Shown: piece by piece, positions 6,361 to 13,689 of the stretch
Position numbering within the stretch: the first letter of the stretch is position 1
How the letters are laid out: every line of letters starts with the position of its first letter
NCBI GenBank assembly: GCA_947630195.1
Contig: CANRGQ010000025.1
Location: 1 to 17,652, forward strand
Source: an uncultured Bacilli bacterium
GTDB taxonomy: Bacteria; Bacillota_I; Bacilli_A; RF39; UBA660
Direction of reading: 5' to 3'
DNA length: 17,652 nt
Notes under the pieces: generated by a model
Databases searched by the model: none
Told to the model about the DNA's origin: nothing
Seen by the model: only the letters and a program-made list of their open reading frames with translations
Position numbers and translations under genes: made by a program

Positions 6361-6370
6361 GTTCTATAAT
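6342..6370 (+). promoter_or_regulatory. possible extra promoter of tRNA-Ile
   Basis: TATAAT (6365-6370) lies 17 bases before the tRNA. The -35 at 17-base spacing is poor (TTTATT); TTGAGT is present but only 13 bases away. The tRNAs may instead be read through from P1/P2. Confidence 0.4.
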
Positions 6371-6387
6371 GGACTAGTAACTCAAAT

Positions 6388-6464
<77 letters not shown>

Positions 6465-6468
6465 TTTT

Positions 6469-6545
6469 GGCCCGTTGGTGAAGTGGTTGAACACACATGC
6501 CTTTCACGCATGCATTCATGGGTTCAAATCCCGTACGGGTCACCA
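6469..6545 (+). tRNA. tRNA-Glu (anticodon TTC)
   Basis: A 77-nt cloverleaf with encoded CCA. Acceptor GGCCCGT (6469-6475) pairs with ACGGGTC (6535-6541). The anticodon arm is CATGC-CTTTCAC-GCATG, giving TTC. Its last 26 bases reappear, slightly degraded, at 3271-3296. Confidence 0.97.
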
Positions 6546-6555
6546 TTAAGCAATT

Positions 6556-6585
6556 AAAGAGTATTCATTACTCTTTTTTATTTTT
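6556..6585 (+). terminator. intrinsic terminator after tRNA-Ile/tRNA-Glu
   Basis: An 8-bp stem (6556-6563 with 6569-6576, loop TTCAT) leads directly into a T tract on the plus strand. Confidence 0.85.
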
Positions 6586-6590
6586 ATTTT

Positions 6591-6620
6591 AAAAAAAAGT
6601 TAATGATTTTATTCATTAAC
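6591..6620 (-). terminator. intrinsic terminator of the broken small gene
   Basis: An 8-bp perfect stem (6599-6606 with 6613-6620, 6-nt loop) is followed on the minus strand by eight T (6591-6598). It starts one base past the last stop codon of the pseudogene at 6622. Confidence 0.85.
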
Positions 6621-6621
6621 C

Positions 6622-6889
6622 CTATAAAACTTTAGGTAATTCTTCTTGTTTATTTTCTTCTCGAGGAATATTAAAACTATTAGCATAATTTAAAAATTTG
6701 GGGTTTTGCAATATTTTAAAGTGGCATAATATTTTGCATTAGCTCTAGCTATTTGTTCCTCCGGAGTTTCATTTCCTCATACATGTGTTTACTAGCAAAT
6801 TTTAAAGCCATGTCATTATAATATTCTATTGCCCGGTCACATATAGTTAAATAATTTAATTCATCTTCAATAGTTCTTTCTGGTTCCAT
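6622..6889 (-). pseudogene. small gene of about 89 codons with two frameshifts
   Basis: It starts at the ATG 6887-6889 after an excellent AAGGAGGT site. The uninterrupted reading is only 46 residues (to 6749): MEPERTIEDELNYLTICDRA, then a helical stretch ending ...HMYEEM. Restoring one base in the A run near 6770 continues the frame with ETPEEQIARANAKYYATLKY. Restoring one base in the CCCC run near 6700 continues it with KFLNYANSFNIPREE and a C-terminus ELPKVL, stopping at 6622-6624. The restored gene is 90 codons including the stop and ends 1 base before its terminator. Both losses are in homopolymers, so sequencing error and true decay are both possible. It has a good promoter. The charged, helical product is not recognised. 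Confidence 0.65.
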
Positions 6890-6912
6890 TTTTTAGACCT
6901 CCTTATATATTA

Positions 6913-6941
6913 AGTATAAACTAAATAAAACATAATAACAA
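6913..6941 (-). promoter_or_regulatory. promoter of the small broken gene
   Basis: Minus strand TTGTTA (6936-6941), 17-base spacer, TATACT (6913-6918), placed 10 bases before the AAGGAGGT ribosome binding site. Confidence 0.65.
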
Positions 6942-6965
6942 TCAACTAGACTCCTTTTTTACATT

Positions 6966-7757
6966 TTATTTAATTAGACAACTATTTTCATTCCCGGCTA
7001 AATCTTGGATTTTGACTTCTGTATTTAAAGATATATCACTAAAAGATATTAAATCACTTACACAACCACTTTCCTTATCAAGACAAGTAACTGTCCCACT
7101 TACAAGTTCTTGCGTAGGATTATTTATAGTTATATCTCCACAAGAAGGGGCAATATTATCATAATAAATACTATCCTTGGCATATAAAATACTATTATCT
7201 GTGGCATCTTTAACATAAATAGATACTTCTTTTAAACCATAGTTATTATCTCGAAATTCATAACTGCCATTTATTTCTTTGTTATCAATATTTTGCCAAA
7301 TGCAAGAACTTTCATCTGTCTTTTCCGTTAGACAATAAGATGTAAGAGAATCTTCTAATTTTAAATAGTAGTTATTTATAAGAGCATTTGTATATTTATT
7401 ATTACCTGCCTCTTTTAGATAGAATTTAGAACTAATATCATCATCACTCGTAAAATATAATTTACAAGATATTGTAATATCACTTTTAAGTCTAATCCCT
7501 GTAGTGGTTTCTTCTAAATAATCGGTCGTATTTTCTAAAACCTTATTTTCTTTATCGTAACACACTGTATCATTATAATTTAAGTGATAACCTTCTATTT
7601 TAAAATCATTACCTTTATAAGGAATATATTCCCCATTTTCTTTAATATAAATAGCCAAAGTATTTTTGGTATTAAAAACTTTAGGACTTCTACTTAATCC
7701 TAAAAATAAAGATATAAATAATATTAAAGGAATAATTACAATTAATACTTTCTTCAT
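6966..7757 (-). CDS. exported protein of unknown function, Ig-like C-terminus
   Basis: 263 residues. Residues 3-22 form a signal peptide or anchor with no lipobox cysteine at a clear cleavage site. The remainder is Asn/Asp/Thr-rich and cysteine-containing, and looks extracellular. The C-terminal part (about 200-263) has the string IYYDNIAPSCGDITI, then a cysteine-spaced segment and DLAGNENS, which resembles the beta-sandwich repeats (bacterial Ig-like, 'D..GN' strand) of surface proteins. It follows the YlbL-like protease gene by 39 bases on the same strand and is probably co-transcribed with it, so it might be a substrate or partner; that is inference. The ATG at 7755-7757 follows AGAGGT. 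No function can be assigned. Confidence 0.7.
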   Translation of the reverse strand: MKKVLIVIIPLILFISLFLGLSRSPKVFNTKNTLAIYIKENGEYIPYKGNDFKIEGYHLNYNDTVCYDKENKVLENTTDYLEETTTGIRLKSDITISCKLYFTSDDDISSKFYLKEAGNNKYTNALINNYYLKLEDSLTSYCLTEKTDESSCIWQNIDNKEINGSYEFRDNNYGLKEVSIYVKDATDNSILYAKDSIYYDNIAPSCGDITINNPTQELVSGTVTCLDKESGCVSDLISFSDISLNTEVKIQDLAGNENSCLIK

Positions 7758-7796
7758 TAATACCTCTTACTATTCTTATAATTATTTTATCATATC

Positions 7797-8804
7797 TTAT
7801 TTATTTTTCAAATAATTAATGGCTTCTTCTAAAGTATGGACCTTTACAACCTCAATTTTTAAATGACGTTCATCTTTTACTTTTTTAGCTTCTTCATAGT
7901 TTTCTTCGGGACAAAAGAAAATATCGGCATGCCTTTTTTCGGCTCCTAGAATTTTATATTTAACGCCCCCAATTTCTTCAATTACGCCATCACTAGTAAT
8001 AGAGCCTGTTCCCACAATATCTAAACCCTTTGTAATATCTTCTTCCGTTAGAGCATTATAAATAGCTAAACTCATCATAAAACTACCACTAGAACCAGAT
8101 TCACTATTTTTCATTTTAACAGATACGGGTATTTCCGTTTTATATTCATAAGTAGTATGAAAAGCAATTCCTATTTTTAAAGTATCATCTTCGGCTTTAT
8201 AAATGGTTGCATCTCTATCAAATTCTTTCCCATCATTTAAAACTTTAATACTTACTTTATCATTTTCTTTTAAAGTATTGATATATTCTTGTAATTCAGT
8301 AATACTTCCAATGTTTTTATCATTAACACTAATAATTTCATCACCAATTTTAATGTTAGTCTTTGCTTCTTCACTTAAATAAATAACTTTATTAATCGTT
8401 TTCGAAATATCTATTTTATAACTTGATAATTTAAAAGCCGAGATAATCGCATTATCAATACCTTCATCCATGTATTCTCGTCCTACTTCAATGACATTAT
8501 CATATGAACCACTTGAAGTTACATCACTCAAAGGCACTAAATCCCAATCAGGCATGACAAAAGAAAGTAAGATAAAAGGAATAGTTCCTTTACTAGCCGT
8601 TACATAACTCATGGAAAGTGTTCCTTCTTCTTCATATTTCTTTTCAACTTCGACTCTTTCACTTAAAGGAATAGTGCCTCCAGTTCTATATATTATATAA
8701 GGAAATTCATAAGTTAAAAATAAAATTAAACAAATTAAAAATAATAAAAATTTATAGTTTTCTTTAAAAAAACTCTTAATATTCTCATATAATTTATTAA
8801 TCAT
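7797..8804 (-). CDS. YlbL/DdcP-like membrane PDZ-Lon (S16) protease
   Basis: 335 residues. A membrane anchor lies at about 17-34. A PDZ domain is at about 135-205 (KIGDEIISVNDKNI). The C-terminal Lon-type S16 domain spans about 225-335, with the catalytic serine region ESGSSGSFMM (S239 by alignment to the family) and GGVKYK (K284). The S-to-K spacing of 45 equals that of B. subtilis YlbL (S234/K279). The usual PSAG box is replaced by SSGS, an unusual but possibly tolerated change. B. subtilis YlbL (DdcP) helps end the DNA-damage checkpoint by degrading YneA; streptococcal SepM trims a peptide pheromone. Which role applies here is open. The ATG at 8802-8804 follows AGGTGAT. The gene diverges from the YlbJ-like gene. 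Confidence 0.9.
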   Translation of the reverse strand: MINKLYENIKSFFKENYKFLLFLICLILFLTYEFPYIIYRTGGTIPLSERVEVEKKYEEEGTLSMSYVTASKGTIPFILLSFVMPDWDLVPLSDVTSSGSYDNVIEVGREYMDEGIDNAIISAFKLSSYKIDISKTINKVIYLSEEAKTNIKIGDEIISVNDKNIGSITELQEYINTLKENDKVSIKVLNDGKEFDRDATIYKAEDDTLKIGIAFHTTYEYKTEIPVSVKMKNSESGSSGSFMMSLAIYNALTEEDITKGLDIVGTGSITSDGVIEEIGGVKYKILGAEKRHADIFFCPEENYEEAKKVKDERHLKIEVVKVHTLEEAINYLKNK

Positions 8805-8820
8805 TTATATCACCTAATCT

Positions 8821-8849
8821 ATTATAGCACTTTGGAGTATTTTTATGAA
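8821..8849 (-). promoter_or_regulatory. promoter of the ylbL-like gene
   Basis: Minus strand TTCATA (8844-8849), 17-base spacer, TATAAT (8821-8826). The -35 overlaps the start codon of the divergent gene at 8845, and AGGTGAT begins 7 bases after the -10 box. Confidence 0.55.
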
Positions 8850-9774
8850 TAATTTAAAAAAACTTTTATTAATATTTTTATTTATTTTCTTTTTAATTTT
8901 AGCCTTTAAATATAATTATTTATTAGGTAGCGTGGTAGTTAAAGCAACAAGTCTTTGGCTTACTAAAGTATTTCCTTCTCTTTTTATTATGTTTATTTTA
9001 AATGAAATAATTATTAAGACTAATGCTTTATCTTTACTTAATAAATTAATTGGTCCTCCTTTTAATAAACTGTTTCATACCTCTGGTTCCTCATCTTTAG
9101 CCTTTATTTTATCTTTATTTAGTGGAACACCCTCCAATGCTTATATCTTAAAAGAAATGCTAAGTAACATGCAAATTACCCTAGAGGACGCTAATAAACT
9201 TATTTATTATACTTACTTTCCTAATCCTTTATTTTTATATACTATTTTAAGATTAAGTTTTAATAACTTTATTACTTTAAAAATAATTATTACCCTTTAT
9301 TTAAGTAATGTCTTAATTGGGTTACTTGTAAGAGGAAAAAAGAAAAATAATAAAATAATATTAAATAAAAAAGAAAATAACAACTATAACCTTTTAACTA
9401 TTATTCCTAATGCGATTAAAAAAAGTATGGATACTCTTTTAATGATTTTAGGTTCCATTATCTTTTATTTAATTATCAGTACAATCTCAGGAAACTTATT
9501 AAATTTATCTTTAATGGGCGAAATAATTTTAAAAGGTATTTTAGAAATTAGTACTTCTTTAAATAGCCTACCTCTACTAAATATTATTAGTTTAAAAAAA
9601 GAGATACTTGCTATTTTGATTATCTCTTTTGCGGGTATGTCCATTCATACTCAAATCTTAGAAATATTAAATGATACCCAAATTAAATACCAAAATTTTT
9701 TTAAAGGAAGACTTTATCAAATTTTAATTGGAGCAGGCTCCTACTTTCTCATTAGTATAATTATGGGCAGTTAA
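8845..9774 (+). CDS. YlbJ/SpoVV-like polytopic membrane protein
   Basis: 309 residues with about eight hydrophobic segments (6-22, 26-55, 84-100, 124-160, 195-215, 222-245, 252-270, 290-307). The string LFSGTPSNAYILKEML (about 91-106) follows the Gly-Pro-rich re-entrant pattern of the nucleoside-recognition/'Gate' fold, as in B. subtilis YlbJ. YlbJ (SpoVV) transports dipicolinic acid into the forespore. In B. subtilis ylbJ lies close to ylbL, and here the YlbL-like gene is the divergent neighbour, which supports the assignment. This protein is somewhat shorter than its B. subtilis counterpart, and nothing else in the window relates to sporulation. The start ATG at 8845 is 7 bases after TTTGGAG. 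Its last 51 bases overlap the convergent pilin-like gene. Confidence 0.75.
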   Translation: MNNLKKLLLIFLFIFFLILAFKYNYLLGSVVVKATSLWLTKVFPSLFIMFILNEIIIKTNALSLLNKLIGPPFNKLFHTSGSSSLAFILSLFSGTPSNAYILKEMLSNMQITLEDANKLIYYTYFPNPLFLYTILRLSFNNFITLKIIITLYLSNVLIGLLVRGKKKNNKIILNKKENNNYNLLTIIPNAIKKSMDTLLMILGSIIFYLIISTISGNLLNLSLMGEIILKGILEISTSLNSLPLLNIISLKKEILAILIISFAGMSIHTQILEILNDTQIKYQNFFKGRLYQILIGAGSYFLISIIMGS

Positions 9775-10332
9775 ATATTCTTCATCTTTTCGTAAATTAT
9801 CTGAATTACCCATATAACTTATTTCAATATCATCTAAAGCATTATTAAATCCTAAATTATTTCTTTCATGATATGGATCACTATAAACAAAGATATTTAA
9901 TTTAAAGTAATAATTAGATGTATCTTCATCTATATAAGAGGTGAAATAAGCACAAGGATTAACCTCTGCCCCTTGCATTTTATAAGTAAATTTATCATCA
10001 ATTCCCTTATAACGTATTAAATAAGTATTATCTTCTTTTAAAGTTTCTAAAGTAGTCTTTTTTTCAGTTCCATCTACATCATAATAGAAGTCTAAGACTA
10101 AATTATCGGAAGTTGATTCATCTTTTAGGCCGACTAAACGATATTTATTTAATTCATTTTCTATATTATAAATTATTTCCATTCTATTGATTTGATTATT
10201 CGAAGCATAATCATTATTCTTGGATTCATTTTTTAAATCAATTAAAAGTTCAAATAAGAACACTAATACGACACTTATTAAAATAATGCTTACCAGTATT
10301 TCCATTAAAGACATTCCTTTATTATTTAACAT
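9724..10332 (-). CDS. prepilin-like protein A (with Glu5)
   Basis: 202 residues. The short leader MLNNKG precedes MSLMEILVSIILISVVLVFL: a class III (type IV prepilin) signal with glycine at -1 and glutamate at +5, then a hydrophobic helix to about residue 33. The mature domain is polar, with cysteines at 136 and 200. The ATG at 10330-10332 is 5 bases after AGGAGGT. It is the last gene of a three-gene operon, 9 bases after the previous stop. It would need a prepilin peptidase encoded elsewhere. Pseudopilin, competence-type or type II-like roles cannot be told apart from this sequence. Its 3' end overlaps the convergent YlbJ-like gene by 51 bases. Confidence 0.8.
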   Translation of the reverse strand: MLNNKGMSLMEILVSIILISVVLVFLFELLIDLKNESKNNDYASNNQINRMEIIYNIENELNKYRLVGLKDESTSDNLVLDFYYDVDGTEKKTTLETLKEDNTYLIRYKGIDDKFTYKMQGAEVNPCAYFTSYIDEDTSNYYFKLNIFVYSDPYHERNNLGFNNALDDIEISYMGNSDNLRKDEEYLTAHNYTNEKVGACSN

Positions 10333-10341
10333 AAAAACCTC

Positions 10342-10707
10342 CTAGTAATCTAGATTAAAATAGGCATAACAACGGTCTTTTTTTATGGTATCAACAATAA
10401 CGCGCCCATCTTCCATACTTAATGTAGACCCTTTTTCACAATAACTTAAATTACTATCAAAAATGAAGCCTTCTTTAGGCATATTATATTCGATTTCATA
10501 TTCTTTAGTCTCTTCATTCCAAACCTTGAAATATAAATTAACATCTAAGGTATTAATATCCGAAAATTCCTCTTTAATTTTATCTTTATACTCATTTAGT
10601 AAAAACCTAGTTTTCGAATAAGATGAGATAACAAAAACTAAAAGGGTTAAAAAGATAATAAAGAAAGTATAAATTAGAGATGTGGAAATAAAACCATTTT
10701 TCTTCAT
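10342..10707 (-). CDS. prepilin-like protein B (lacks Glu5)
   Basis: I choose the ATG at 10705-10707 (121 residues), 2 bases past the upstream stop, because it gives the short leader MKKNG seen in the first gene. An upstream TTG at 10723-10725 would only add six residues and overlap that gene. The sequence NG-FISTSLIYTFFIIFLTLL has the glycine at -1 but serine instead of glutamate at +5. Minor tip subunits of the GspK/PilX kind also lack Glu5. The hydrophobic helix runs to about 28, followed by a lysine-rich helix and a small domain with two cysteines (LSYCEKG and DRCYAYF). The low similarity makes the pilin assignment depend on context. Confidence 0.65.
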   Translation of the reverse strand: MKKNGFISTSLIYTFFIIFLTLLVFVISSYSKTRFLLNEYKDKIKEEFSDINTLDVNLYFKVWNEETKEYEIEYNMPKEGFIFDSNLSYCEKGSTLSMEDGRVIVDTIKKDRCYAYFNLDY

Positions 10708-10709
10708 AA

Positions 10710-11282
10710 TTACACACTTACCCAACTATAAAAATTTTGACAATGACTATTTTCACAAGGATGATAAGAAACCGCAAAAATATAGGCTGATGAATCTTCT
10801 ACATAAATAGTCTTTAAATAATTAATAAAATCTTCATCTAAAGTTAAATATAAATAATTACAATCTTCAAATTCTAAGCACTCTTTATCTAAACTACAAC
10901 TAGCACTACATTTTTTTAAATTATCTATTTTATTATTTTTTAATATAATCATTTGTTTAACAGCAAAATCTTGAAGCATTTGACTCACAAAAGCCCCTTC
11001 GCTTTCATAACCTAAAAATAAATCTTTCGTATCCATACCAATTACATGAAAATAAACATCTTCATTATTTTCTAAATCTCTTATAATAGGCATAATATTT
11101 AAAGAAGTTATTTTATCTCTTAAATAATGGGTTCGATAAATAAAAGCAGCATCATCATAATAAACTCGCACCTTTTCACTTTCATATAAATGCGTAAAAG
11201 AAGAATAGATTAAAAGCAAAGAACCTGTTAAAACGACAATAGCAATAATTGTTTCAATAAAAACAAAACCGTTTCTTTTCAT
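10710..11282 (-). CDS. prepilin-like protein C (with Glu5, Cys-rich)
   Basis: 190 residues. The leader MKRNG precedes FVFIETIIAIVVLTGSLLLI, with glutamate at +5 and a hydrophobic helix to about residue 26. The C-terminal domain has closely spaced cysteines (CSASCSLDKECLEFEDC, about 124-140) and a further pair CENSHC near 177-182, so a disulphide-stabilised extracellular head is likely. It is the first gene of the operon, with a good promoter at 11305-11333. The ATG at 11280-11282 has only a modest ribosome binding site (GGAAGTGG). Confidence 0.75.
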   Translation of the reverse strand: MKRNGFVFIETIIAIVVLTGSLLLIYSSFTHLYESEKVRVYYDDAAFIYRTHYLRDKITSLNIMPIIRDLENNEDVYFHVIGMDTKDLFLGYESEGAFVSQMLQDFAVKQMIILKNNKIDNLKKCSASCSLDKECLEFEDCNYLYLTLDEDFINYLKTIYVEDSSAYIFAVSYHPCENSHCQNFYSWVSV

Positions 11283-11304
11283 CTATGCCACTTCCCTATT
11301 ATTA

Positions 11305-11333
11305 ATTATAACTTATCCTAAAACTTTTGACAA
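11305..11333 (-). promoter_or_regulatory. promoter of the prepilin-like operon
   Basis: Minus strand TTGTCA (11328-11333), 17-base spacer, TATAAT (11305-11310), located between the alaS terminator and the first pilin-like gene. Confidence 0.8.
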
Positions 11334-11349
11334 GTTTAGGAACTACATT

Positions 11350-11378
11350 AAAAAAAGAAGTTTTAATCTTCTAAAACT
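11350..11378 (-). terminator. intrinsic terminator of the kinase-alaS operon
   Basis: A 7-bp stem (11359-11365 with 11372-11378, loop of 6) is followed on the minus strand by TC and seven T. The stem includes the alaS stop codon (11363-11365). Confidence 0.8.
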
Positions 11379-13144
11379 CCTTTAATTCTTCTTACACCAG
11401 CACTAGATGATTCTTCTTTGGTAATTCTAAAGTGCCCAAGAACTCCCGTATTTTCGACATGAGGTCCCCCACAAATTTCTTTAGATAAATTACCAATGGT
11501 ATAAACTTTTACTAAACTGCCATATTTATTTTCAAATGTTCCATGAGCACCTTCTTTTTTCGCATCTTCATAAGACATTTCTTTCCAAGTAACTGGCGTA
11601 TTAGTTTTAATCATTTCATTAACTCTATTTTCAATTCTGGCCTTTTCTTCATCCGTAAGTTTATGGTCACAGTTAAAGTCAAAACGAATTCTTTCACTAG
11701 TTATATTACATCCTTTTTGAATAACATCTTTCCCATAAATTTCTTGTAAAGTAGCAAGAAGAAGGTGGGCTAAAGTATGATATTTCGTTGACTCTTCTGA
11801 GGTGTCGGCAAGTCCTCCTTTGAATGACCCAGCATCAATAGTTCTTGATTTATCTTGATGTTCTTTAAAACATTTTTTGAATCCTTCAATATCCACTTTT
11901 AAGTTATTTTCAGCTGCAAGTTCTTCGGTCATTTCAATAGGAAAACCAAAAGTATCAAACAATTTGAAAGCATCTTCTCCTTTTAGAGTATCCCCTTCTA
12001 AATGTTTAATAGTCTTATAGAATAATCTTTCCCCATCTTTAATGGTTTTACTAAATTTATCATATTCTTTATCTAATTCTCTAAATATTGCTTCTTTATT
12101 TCTAGATAATTCTGGGTATATTTCTTGGTAGTCTTCAATATAAAGATTAGCTAGTTCCTTTAAAACATTTTCATTAATATTTAATTTTCTTAAATGTCTA
12201 ATTGCTCTTCTTAAAAGTCTTCTTAAGACATAACCAGCTCCAATGTTACTTGGCGTAATACCATGGTCATCTCCTAGAATGAAGGTACTAGTCCGAACAT
12301 GGTCCATAATAATTCTAAATGATTTTTTATTATCTTCATACTTAAGACCCGATAATTCTTCTAATTTCTCTTTAATTCTTTTAAAGATATCAGAATCATA
12401 AACACTTTCTAAATTATTTAAAACCGTAATAGTTCTTTCTAAGCCCATACCCGTATCCACATTTTGTTGTTTTAGTTTCGTTAAATTGCCATCTTCACTT
12501 TTATAGTATTCCATGAAAACATCGTTCCAAATTTCTAAGTATTTACCACAATCACAAGCCGGACTACAATCTGGTCCACAAGCCGGTTTTCCTGTGTCAT
12601 AGAACATTTCCGTATCCGGTCCACATGGACCAATCCCACTACCTAAAATCCAAAAGTTATTTTCTTTAGGTAAGAAGAATAAATGACTTTCCTCTACTCC
12701 TAAACTTCGCCAGATATTATATGATTCATTATCTCTTGGAGCATCATCGTCTCCTCCAAAAACTGAAAAATATAATTTATCTTTCGGAATACCTAAATAA
12801 TCTTCACTAGTTAAGAATTCAAAACTGAACTTAATGGCATCTTCTTTAAAATAATCACCTAAACTCCAATTACCAAGCATCTCAAAAAATGTTAAGTGAG
12901 AAGCATCTCCAACTTCATCAATATCACTCGTTCTAATACATTTTTGAACATCGGTTAGTCTTTTACCACTAGGATGATTAGTTCCGAGTAAATAAGGAAC
13001 TAAAGGATGCATCCCGGCAGTTGTAAATAAAACAGTTGGATCATTTTCCGGAATAATGGAAGCTGATTCAATTATTTTATGTCCTTTACTTTCAAAAAAT
13101 TTTAAATACATTTCCCTTAAATTTTCGGCTGTTAATTTTTTCAT
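11363..13144 (-). CDS. alaS: alanyl-tRNA synthetase, short form without C-Ala domain
   Basis: 593 residues against about 870-880 for most bacterial AlaRS. The class II catalytic core is present (TTAGMHPLVPYLLG 41-54, RTSDIDEVGDASHLTFFEMLGNW 71-93 with its motif 2 character, and GMGLER 232-237). A Cys-rich insert sits at 189-199. The tRNA-recognition helices follow (GYVLRRLLRRAIRH 304-317). The editing domain has zinc ligands H456, H460, C558 and H562, so clearance of Ser/Gly mischarged tRNA should be intact. The protein ends right after SSSAGVRRI, so the C-terminal C-Ala dimerisation/tRNA-elbow domain is absent. The stop codon is followed by a terminator, so this is not a frameshift artefact. 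It starts in a 1-base overlap (TAATG) with the kinase gene and is controlled by the Ala T-box. Confidence 0.97.
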   Translation of the reverse strand: MKKLTAENLREMYLKFFESKGHKIIESASIIPENDPTVLFTTAGMHPLVPYLLGTNHPSGKRLTDVQKCIRTSDIDEVGDASHLTFFEMLGNWSLGDYFKEDAIKFSFEFLTSEDYLGIPKDKLYFSVFGGDDDAPRDNESYNIWRSLGVEESHLFFLPKENNFWILGSGIGPCGPDTEMFYDTGKPACGPDCSPACDCGKYLEIWNDVFMEYYKSEDGNLTKLKQQNVDTGMGLERTITVLNNLESVYDSDIFKRIKEKLEELSGLKYEDNKKSFRIIMDHVRTSTFILGDDHGITPSNIGAGYVLRRLLRRAIRHLRKLNINENVLKELANLYIEDYQEIYPELSRNKEAIFRELDKEYDKFSKTIKDGERLFYKTIKHLEGDTLKGEDAFKLFDTFGFPIEMTEELAAENNLKVDIEGFKKCFKEHQDKSRTIDAGSFKGGLADTSEESTKYHTLAHLLLATLQEIYGKDVIQKGCNITSERIRFDFNCDHKLTDEEKARIENRVNEMIKTNTPVTWKEMSYEDAKKEGAHGTFENKYGSLVKVYTIGNLSKEICGGPHVENTGVLGHFRITKEESSSAGVRRIKGVLED

Positions 13145-13668
13145 TATTCTAATCCTTCCAAATATTTAAATATTTTATCTTTTAAAATGCTTATATCATC
13201 ATTTGCCACAATATAATCAAATTCGGCATAAGAATCTAGGGCTGTTTCTGATATATGGGCTTGTTCTTCAAGCGTTAAATTACTCTTACTAAATTGATTT
13301 TCGACACAAATAACATAAACGTTATCATAGTTTAGTTTTACATCTTCAATTTCTTCCGGAAATCTCGCCCCACATATAACAACATTATCCGTCATTGTTT
13401 CATAGATTTTTAAATCATCAAGAACGTGACGAATAAAGTATTTAGAATCAATTTCTCTTATTTTATCTCCAAGTTCTTGTAAATACTTTCTTGGCTTCGT
13501 ATTGGGGTTCCCATCCCAATCAGATAATTCTTGAGCAAGCATTTTTAAATTCTTACTATATTCCGTAATAACACAACTTTGTAACTTATAAATATAGTAT
13601 TCTTTAATTAATTTAGCTACCTCTCCTTTACCACTTCCTGCTTTACCAGCAATTAAAAATATTCGCAT
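13144..13668 (-). CDS. P-loop kinase, deoxynucleoside-monophosphate-kinase-like
   Basis: 174 residues. The P-loop GKAGSGKG is at 8-15. Motifs such as RKYLQELGDKIREIDSKYFI (about 59-78) and VVICGARFPEEIE (about 95-107) resemble phage-type dNMP kinases and related adenylate/dephospho-CoA kinase-fold enzymes. The likely reaction is ATP-dependent phosphorylation of a small (deoxy)nucleotide, but the substrate is not proven. It is the first gene behind an alanine T-box and is coupled to alaS by TAATG. The ATG at 13666-13668 follows AAAGGAAGAGG. A nucleotide kinase under control of uncharged tRNA-Ala is unexpected. Confidence 0.7.
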   Translation of the reverse strand: MRIFLIAGKAGSGKGEVAKLIKEYYIYKLQSCVITEYSKNLKMLAQELSDWDGNPNTKPRKYLQELGDKIREIDSKYFIRHVLDDLKIYETMTDNVVICGARFPEEIEDVKLNYDNVYVICVENQFSKSNLTLEEQAHISETALDSYAEFDYIVANDDISILKDKIFKYLEGLE

Positions 13669-13689
13669 TTTCCTCTTCCTTTCTTATTA

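Noticed and set aside
9730..9741. GGAGC-AG-GCTCC hairpin as a terminator between the convergent genes
   Set aside because: It has a two-base loop and no T tract on either strand, and it lies inside both coding regions.
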